A stretch of DNA of 64,000 nt. Origin: Victivallis lenta (GTDB lineage: Bacteria > Verrucomicrobiota > Lentisphaeria > Victivallales > Victivallaceae). The notes below the pieces were generated by a model that had not been told where the DNA came from, did no database searches, and saw only the letters and a list, made by a program, of their open reading frames with translations. Position numbers and translations under genes: made by a program. Of the stretch, positions 59,044 to 64,000 are shown piece by piece (positions within the stretch are counted from its first letter, which is position 1; each line of letters opens with the position of its first letter). The stretch is from assembly GCF_009695545.1 (NCBI RefSeq), contig NZ_VUNS01000010.1, positions 62,001-126,000 of the forward strand, in the 5' to 3' direction.

Positions 59044-59110
59044 TATATACCCTTCTCCGCGAAGGTTTCAATCGAAATTGATTGCTTTTTCGGCGATTCC
59101 GCGGTATTTT
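59044..59110. promoter_or_regulatory. Divergent promoters of the clan-A glycosidase and metH
   Basis: Minus: TTGAAA (59066-59071), 16 bases, TATATA (59044-59049). Plus: TTGCTT (59082-59087), 17 bases, TATTTT (59105-59110). The minus spacer holds a CCTTC-TCCGC-GAAGG inverted repeat (59051-59065). No SAM or cobalamin riboswitch is visible in the 154-base gap. Confidence 0.55.
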
Positions 59111-59147
59111 AATAAATGGAAACAGGATTTTTACCGTAAGGATACGC

Positions 59148-61559
59148 ATGACACGCAGTGAATTCAAAACCCTCGCCATCCAACGCATTCTGCGCCTCGA
59201 CGGCGCGACCGGGACCGAGCTGGCCAAACGCGGCATGCCGCCCGGCGTCTGTCCCGAAGCGTGGATTCTCGACAATCCCGATGCGATCATCGACGTGCAG
59301 CGCTGTTACGCCGCCGCCGGAAGCGATATCGTCTATGCTCCGACGTTCGGCGGCAACCCGCTTAAACTCGCGGAGTTCGGCCTTGCGGACCGGACGGAGG
59401 AGATCAACCGCGAACTCGCCAGGCTCTCGCGCCGGGCGGTTCCGGACAAGTTCGTTTTCGCCGATATCGCGCCGACCGGGCAACTGATTGAGCCTTATGG
59501 GGAGCTGGCGTTCGACGAAGCAGTGGAGATTTACAAGCGCCAGATCCGCGCGCTGCTCGAAAGCGGCGGCATCGACGGGTTTGCGATCGAAACCATGATG
59601 GATTTGCAGGAGGCGCGCGCGGCGCTCATCGCGGTCCGCGAGCTCTCCGAGCTGCCCGCCCTCGTGACGCTGACCTTCGAGCCGGGCGGACGCACACTGA
59701 CCGGAGTCCACCCCGTCTCCGCGCTGGTGACGCTGCAGGGGCTCGGTGCGGATGCGTTCGGCTGCAACTGCTCGACCGGGCCGGAGGCGATGGCCGGGAT
59801 TATCCGCTCCGTCAAGCCTTACGCGAAGATTCCGCTTGCAGCCAAGCCGAATGCCGGCATGCCGCACCTGGTGGACGGCGAGACCCGGTTCGACCTCGGT
59901 CCGGAGGCGTTTGCAGCCTCGGCCGCCGCGCTGGTCGGTGCGGGAGCGAGCCTGATCGGCGGCTGCTGCGGCACGACGCCGGAGCATATCCGGCTCCTCT
60001 CCGAAGCGATCGGCAGCAGCCGCCCGCGGCCGGTTTCGGCCGAGAAGCGCGGGATCGTCGCATCTCCGGGGCGTTTCCGCCGCATCGCGGCCGACGAGCC
60101 GTTCGCGCTGATCGGGGAGCGGATCAATCCGACCGGCAAGAAGGCGCTCCAGGCCGAGCTGCGGGCCGGCTGCCTCGATCTGGTCAGGCAGTTTGCCCGC
60201 GAGCAGTCCGCGCAGGGGGCCGCGCTTCTCGACGTGAATTTCGGCCTCTCCGGCATCGACGAGGCGGCGACCATGCGCCGTGCGGTCGGCGAGCTCGTGC
60301 TGACGACGGATACGCCGCTGTGCATCGATTCGACAAATCCCGAAGCGGTCGAGGCCGGGCTGCGGATTTATCCGGGGCGTGCTCTTTTCAACTCGATTTC
60401 GCTTGAGGAGGAGCGGATCGACACGATCCTGCCGATCGCGGCGAAATACGGCGCGATGCTCGTTCTGCTGCCGCTGACCGAGGAGGGGATTCCCGCCACG
60501 GCAGCCGACCGGCTTTCCGTGCTCGGCCGGATCGTCGAGCATGCGCGAAAGTACGGCTATACTTCGGCGGATTTCGTCGCCGATGCGCTGATCATGACCA
60601 TTTCCGCGAATCCCGAGGCGGCCGGAGTGTCGCTTGATTTCATCGAGAAGTGCCGCCGGGAGGCCGGAATCAATACGATCTGCGGACTTTCGAATGTGAG
60701 TTTCGGGCTGCCGAACCGCGCCGTCGTGAACCAGACCTTTCTCGGCATGGCGCTCGGGCGCGGACTCACTTCGGCCATTGCGAATCCGGCTGCGCCGGGC
60801 ATTATGGATACGATTGCGGCCGGGGACGCGCTCGGCTGCCGCGACCGGCGGCTCGAACGGTTTCTCGAACGCTTCGGCAATCAGCCGGCCGCACCGGCGG
60901 GGGGAGGCGGCCCGGCGGAGCAGGACGTCCGTCCTCCCGAAGAGCGCATGTTCGACGCCGTGCTGCGCGGCCGCCAGGAGACGGCGCTGAAGCTGCTTGA
61001 TGAACTTATCGCCGCGAATGCCGACCCCGGCGCGATCGTCAACCGGATTCTGATTCCCGCCATCACCGAAGTCGGCGAACGTTTCGAGCGGAAGGAGTAT
61101 TTCCTGCCGCAGCTCATGCAGAGTGCGGCGGCCATGCAGAAGGCGATGGAAAAGCTCGAGCCGCTGCTCCGGAAGGAGGGCGGCGGCTCGGACGGCCCGG
61201 TTTTCGTGCTGGCCACAGTCAAGGGGGACATCCACGACATCGGCAAGAATATCGTATCGCTGCTGTTCAGGAATCACAATTTCCGGGTCATCGACCTCGG
61301 CAAGGACGTTCCGGCCGAGACGATCATCGATACGGCCGTCCGCGAGAAGGCCGCATTGATCGGGCTTTCGGCCCTGATGACGACGACGATGCCTCAGATG
61401 AAGGTGGTCATCGACCTCGCCCGGGAGCGCGGGCTCGATATTCCGATTCTGGTCGGCGGTGCCGCGGTGGACGAGGCGTTTGCGGAATCGATCGGCGCGG
61501 TATACGGCGCCGACGCCATGGCGGCGGTGCGCAACGCGTCGAAGCTGCTCGGGCTTTAG
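59148..61559 (+). CDS. metH: Cobalamin-dependent methionine synthase, short form
   Basis: An 803-residue protein. The homocysteine-binding domain (1-310) has the zinc cysteines in GCNCSTGP and GGCCGTTPEH. A pterin-binding (methyltetrahydrofolate) TIM barrel follows (ALIGERINPTGKKALQAELR, then LLDVNFGLSGID). A helical cap and B12-binding domain close it, with the cobalt-ligand His696 in KGDIHDIGKN. The C-terminal S-adenosylmethionine reactivation domain of E. coli MetH (1227 residues) is absent, so reactivation must come from a separate protein. The ATG at 59148 follows an AAGGA site. It is a single-gene unit. Confidence 0.95.
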   Translation: MTRSEFKTLAIQRILRLDGATGTELAKRGMPPGVCPEAWILDNPDAIIDVQRCYAAAGSDIVYAPTFGGNPLKLAEFGLADRTEEINRELARLSRRAVPDKFVFADIAPTGQLIEPYGELAFDEAVEIYKRQIRALLESGGIDGFAIETMMDLQEARAALIAVRELSELPALVTLTFEPGGRTLTGVHPVSALVTLQGLGADAFGCNCSTGPEAMAGIIRSVKPYAKIPLAAKPNAGMPHLVDGETRFDLGPEAFAASAAALVGAGASLIGGCCGTTPEHIRLLSEAIGSSRPRPVSAEKRGIVASPGRFRRIAADEPFALIGERINPTGKKALQAELRAGCLDLVRQFAREQSAQGAALLDVNFGLSGIDEAATMRRAVGELVLTTDTPLCIDSTNPEAVEAGLRIYPGRALFNSISLEEERIDTILPIAAKYGAMLVLLPLTEEGIPATAADRLSVLGRIVEHARKYGYTSADFVADALIMTISANPEAAGVSLDFIEKCRREAGINTICGLSNVSFGLPNRAVVNQTFLGMALGRGLTSAIANPAAPGIMDTIAAGDALGCRDRRLERFLERFGNQPAAPAGGGGPAEQDVRPPEERMFDAVLRGRQETALKLLDELIAANADPGAIVNRILIPAITEVGERFERKEYFLPQLMQSAAAMQKAMEKLEPLLRKEGGGSDGPVFVLATVKGDIHDIGKNIVSLLFRNHNFRVIDLGKDVPAETIIDTAVREKAALIGLSALMTTTMPQMKVVIDLARERGLDIPILVGGAAVDEAFAESIGAVYGADAMAAVRNASKLLGL

Positions 61560-61593
61560 CCCCGCAATTCCGTTTGCCTGACCGCGGGCGGGA

Positions 61594-61615
61594 TTCGGAG
61601 GGGATTCCCTCCGAA
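61594..61615. terminator. Hairpin between metH and hisF
   Basis: TTCGGAGG (61594-61601), a six-base loop, CCTCCGAA (61608-61615). It has no T-run, so it may be a weak or Rho-assisted end for either convergent gene. Confidence 0.5.
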
Positions 61616-61640
61616 CTCCGCGGCGTTGCGGGAAAGAGGA

Positions 61641-62402
61641 TCAGCGGACTTGGACGCCGTGCTCTTTCAGATAGGCTTTGAGAGCCGGAATTTCGATCAT
61701 CCGGAAGTGGAAGACCGAGGCGGCCAGCAGGATTTCAGCGCCGGCTTCGACCGCTTCGAGGAAGTGTTCAAGCTTGCCTGCGCCGCCGGAAGCGACGATC
61801 TTTGCGCGGCAGGAATCGGCCATGGCGCGGATGACCGGCAGGTCATAACCGGTTTTCGCGCCGTCCCCGGCCTTGCTGGTCGGCAGAATCACCGGAACGC
61901 CGCAGCCGTCGACGCGCTTCGCCCATTCGAGCGCGTCGGTGCCGGTCGCGGTGCGTCCGCCGTCGATATATACTTCGTAACCGGAGGGCAGGGCCGGATT
62001 CACATCGACGTCGATCGCCACCGTGAGCGCGTCGGGACCGAATTCCCGGATGATTTCCGTGATGAGCTCCGGCCGGCGGTAGGCGGCGCTGCTGACGGAG
62101 ACCTTGTCGGCTCCGGCTTCGAGCACATTCGCCGCCGCCCTGATGTCGTTGATGCCGCCGCCCACGGTGAACGGCACCGTGCAGACCGCCGCGACTTCGC
62201 GGACGACTTTCGCCAGCGTCGGGCGGTTTTCGACCGTCGCCGTGATATCAAGCATGGCAAGCTCGTCGGCTCCGGCGGCGCAGTAGGCGCGGGCGCACTC
62301 GACCGGGTCGCCCGCATCGGCGATGTCGACGAAGTGGACGCCTTTGACCACGCGCCCGTTCTGCATGTCGAGACACGGCATGATGGAAATAGTCTGGGAC
62401 AT
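61641..62402 (-). CDS. hisF: Imidazole glycerol phosphate synthase, cyclase subunit
   Basis: A 253-residue TIM barrel with HisF marks: the phosphate loops (VVKGVHFVDIADAGDPVE and SGGAGKLEHF), the catalytic Asp12 in MPCLDMQNGR, and a second Asp in VAIDVDVN. It closes the imidazole ring in histidine synthesis after HisH supplies ammonia. No other his genes are in the window, so the pathway is scattered. It follows the next gene by 12 bases. Confidence 0.95.
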   Translation of the reverse strand: MSQTISIMPCLDMQNGRVVKGVHFVDIADAGDPVECARAYCAAGADELAMLDITATVENRPTLAKVVREVAAVCTVPFTVGGGINDIRAAANVLEAGADKVSVSSAAYRRPELITEIIREFGPDALTVAIDVDVNPALPSGYEVYIDGGRTATGTDALEWAKRVDGCGVPVILPTSKAGDGAKTGYDLPVIRAMADSCRAKIVASGGAGKLEHFLEAVEAGAEILLAASVFHFRMIEIPALKAYLKEHGVQVR

Positions 62403-62414
62403 TCTCTGGTTTCC

Positions 62415-62933
62415 TTAAAAAAGTTGTTTCCGGCGTTCCCGCACTTCGGCGGTCGCCATTTCGAGCATGCGTTCAAGAAGCCGTTTCCTGCCTTCGGCAT
62501 CGAGCTGGAGAAAGCGGCCCATCAGCTGGTTTTCGACGGGAGAGAGCGCCGTATAGGCGGTCGGCCTGCTTTCGGCCGCTTCCCGGAGCAGTTCGTCAAC
62601 GAGATTTTTTTTGCCGTTATCCGGCAGCACGTCGAATGCGTCGAGCAGAATTTTCTGGTCGCTGAACATTTCGACCAGGTCGGGGTGACGGCGGTAGGCG
62701 CGGCCGATGCGGATCGGGGGCTTCTCCGGCGGCGGTTCGGCGCTGGCCAGATAAGGGCGGAGCACCGGGTAGATCCTGTCCCAGGTCTCTCCGCGCACAT
62801 GGCGCGTCTTTCTGGTGATGAACCTCCGGAGCAGTTCGATCCGTACGCCGGTGACTCTCGAAAGCTCGTTGATCGACAGCGCTTCCGCGCATTTGTCGAG
62901 GGCATGGGCAATGTCGTCGCTGATTTTTTTCAT
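62415..62933 (-). CDS. Helix-turn-helix-like protein, unknown function
   Basis: A 172-residue protein with a possible DNA-binding N-terminus (ALDKCAEALSINELSRVTGV, then ELLRRFITRKTRHVRGETWD, as in Xre-type folds). The rest is helical and charged. It lies between the gene at 62953 (19 bases) and hisF (12 bases), all on one strand. The role is not known. Confidence 0.72.
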   Translation of the reverse strand: MKKISDDIAHALDKCAEALSINELSRVTGVRIELLRRFITRKTRHVRGETWDRIYPVLRPYLASAEPPPEKPPIRIGRAYRRHPDLVEMFSDQKILLDAFDVLPDNGKKNLVDELLREAAESRPTAYTALSPVENQLMGRFLQLDAEGRKRLLERMLEMATAEVRERRKQLF

Positions 62934-62952
62934 CGTTTAATCAACCTGTCAA

Positions 62953-63999
62953 TCATTCCAGCTCGAACATCTTGTCGAGTTTGTCCGCCTGCCGGATCAG
63001 ATTCTGGAATTCTTTTTCATTGTATTGGTACATCGTCTGCAGCTTGCTGACGATGCGTTTGCAGTTGTCGGTTTCGAGTTCGAGCTTTTCGATCGTGCCG
63101 TCCACGAGCAGGACGTTGACCGCCCCCCTGTGGTTGAAGGGCCAGTCGGCGACGAGCGGAAGCTTCGGATTCGATTTCGTCGTGAAACCGCCGAAATAGA
63201 TGAAGGAGCAGTTGCCGATATCGAACAGCTCCGGGCTTTCGGCCGGCTCGTCCTCACCGAAAGCGCCCGGGCAGACCGTCGCTTCGAGCGGCAGGAATTT
63301 TCCGGCGAGAAGCGCGCGGATTCCTTCGATATTCTCCTTCTCCGGGTAGGCGCCGCCGTGCCGTTCCGCGTATTGCGCCAGCGCATCCTTGAACAATTCG
63401 AGCTTGATCTGGCACTCTCCGGTCGTATCCGGCGCTTCGGCGCTCTCTTCCGCTCCCGGAAGGAGGCCGCCGTTCCGCTTCAGGTACTCTTTGGCGGCCA
63501 TGCTGCCGACGGCGACCGGCAGGACGAGCTGGTTGACGAGTTTGCTCTGGTTGCTGTCCAGACTGCTGTTCCCTGTGGCGAGGAAGTTGTTGCCGTCACG
63601 GGTCAGGACGGTGAGCTGCGACGGAGTCCAGCTGTCCGGATTCACCCGGAAGGAGAGTTCGAACTCCTCCATCAGCAGGTTGAAGACTTTCGCATAGCTT
63701 TCATTGTTGTAGAGATAGCCGATGCCGGATTCCGGCAGCCCGGCGGAAAGGCGCTGGAACGCTTCCGTCGCCGCTAGCTTTTTCTCCGGGGCGGTAAACG
63801 CTTTTTCGGCGGCGAGGCTGCTGTACAGGGTGATGCGGCCCTCTTTCAGCATGGCGACGGGCCGGGCTTTCGGAGCGTGTTCCCCGAGCACCGTGCCGAA
63901 TTCGATGCGCTCATTCTCCACTTTGGTTCCGGGCAGGAAGAGCACGACTTTGCGCAGGAGCCCGGCGAGCTTGCCTTCGCCGTCCGGCAGCGACAGCAT
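62953..63999 (-). CDS. Protein with pseudopilin-like C-terminus, cut by the window end
   Basis: At least 348 residues are visible; the true start may lie beyond the window. The first half has no known domain (KLAGLLRKVVLFLPGTKVEN). The C-terminus (ELFKDALAQYAERHGGAYPE, then WPFNHRGAVNVLLVDGTIEK) resembles the H-x-G...DG end of Lentisphaerae pseudopilins, but without the prepilin leader in view. It is the first visible gene of a unit that continues with the helix-turn-helix-like gene and hisF. Confidence 0.7.
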   Translation of the reverse strand: MLSLPDGEGKLAGLLRKVVLFLPGTKVENERIEFGTVLGEHAPKARPVAMLKEGRITLYSSLAAEKAFTAPEKKLAATEAFQRLSAGLPESGIGYLYNNESYAKVFNLLMEEFELSFRVNPDSWTPSQLTVLTRDGNNFLATGNSSLDSNQSKLVNQLVLPVAVGSMAAKEYLKRNGGLLPGAEESAEAPDTTGECQIKLELFKDALAQYAERHGGAYPEKENIEGIRALLAGKFLPLEATVCPGAFGEDEPAESPELFDIGNCSFIYFGGFTTKSNPKLPLVADWPFNHRGAVNVLLVDGTIEKLELETDNCKRIVSKLQTMYQYNEKEFQNLIRQADKLDKMFELE

Positions 64000-64000
64000 C

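Noticed and set aside
58994-59147. A SAM or cobalamin riboswitch before metH
   Set aside because: The gap is 154 bases, mostly filled with two divergent promoters, and no conserved riboswitch core was seen.
57113-59161. A 682-codon plus-strand frame over the clan-A glycosidase
   Set aside because: Arg-rich with no domain, while the minus strand has conserved catalytic motifs. It is a shadow of the real gene.
59109-61277. A 722-codon frame antisense to metH
   Set aside because: Its product is Arg-, His- and Gln-rich with no known domain, and the opposite strand holds a clear methionine synthase. Long antisense frames are expected at this GC content.
1-64000. CRISPR array, insertion sequence or transposase
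   Set aside because: No regularly spaced repeats and no transposase frame were found; the only mobile-element trace is the relic after tRNA-Lys.

Overview
The window is GC-rich (roughly 60 percent by eye), densely coded bacterial DNA with no rRNA operon. The best guess at the host is a Lentisphaerae/Victivallales-type gut bacterium. This rests on a DUF1559-like pseudopilin sitting next to a carbohydrate-active protein and a regulator, on many unrelated glycosidases (GH2, GH123/DUF4091, GH130, sialidase, a clan-A hydrolase), and on a Hanks-type kinase with the HGD/DLG variants common in the PVC superphylum. That taxonomic call is an inference; one conserved protein or the RNase P RNA would settle it.

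Positions 1-10000 hold a redox and regulatory island. A minus-strand operon (5658 to 116) carries two flavodoxin-fold proteins, an ABM monooxygenase, a CMD-cupin protein, a DUF6282-like hydrolase, an aldo/keto reductase with Fe-S motifs, and tatA. Three of the products have twin-arginine signals, so part of the pathway appears to act outside the cytoplasm. A divergent LysR gene, a MerR gene with a 15-bp dyad, a second flavodoxin-like gene whose promoter carries a related dyad, a LarE C-terminal-like mini-gene and a MarR gene complete the island.

Positions 10000-23860 hold a kinase / zinc-ribbon / secreted-protein operon, a very large secreted GH2 enzyme behind its LacI regulator, a CorA-type metal transporter with a possible leader ORF, a GH123-like protein, tRNA-Lys(CTT), and a decayed mobile-element relic just downstream of that tRNA. 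Positions 23860-30200 hold a metallophosphoesterase / heptosyltransferase-like / secreted-protein operon, RNase P RNA, a membrane protein that may be read from a leaderless mRNA, and a lipoprotein esterase.

Positions 30200-44500 hold an ECF sigma factor / membrane anti-sigma candidate / secreted protein / CsgG-like operon, a TPR-YqaE pair, a GH130 phosphorylase behind clustered palindromes, a translationally coupled membrane-PLD operon, and an orphan histidine kinase coupled to a metallo-beta-lactamase-fold enzyme and a metallophosphoesterase-TIM barrel fusion. Positions 44500-64000 hold a lipocalin pair, a cassette of GntR-solute-binding fusion regulator, pseudopilin and beta-helix protein, prfA and rpmE, a sialidase-macrodomain-DUF2079 operon, a phosphoribosyltransferase, a clan-A glycosidase with a radical SAM partner, a short cobalamin-dependent methionine synthase, hisF, and a gene cut by the window end.

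Across the window several carbohydrate or redox regulators share one layout: a strong sigma-70-like promoter with a dyad or direct repeat at or just after the likely transcription start. This suggests simple autoregulation by blocking initiation.
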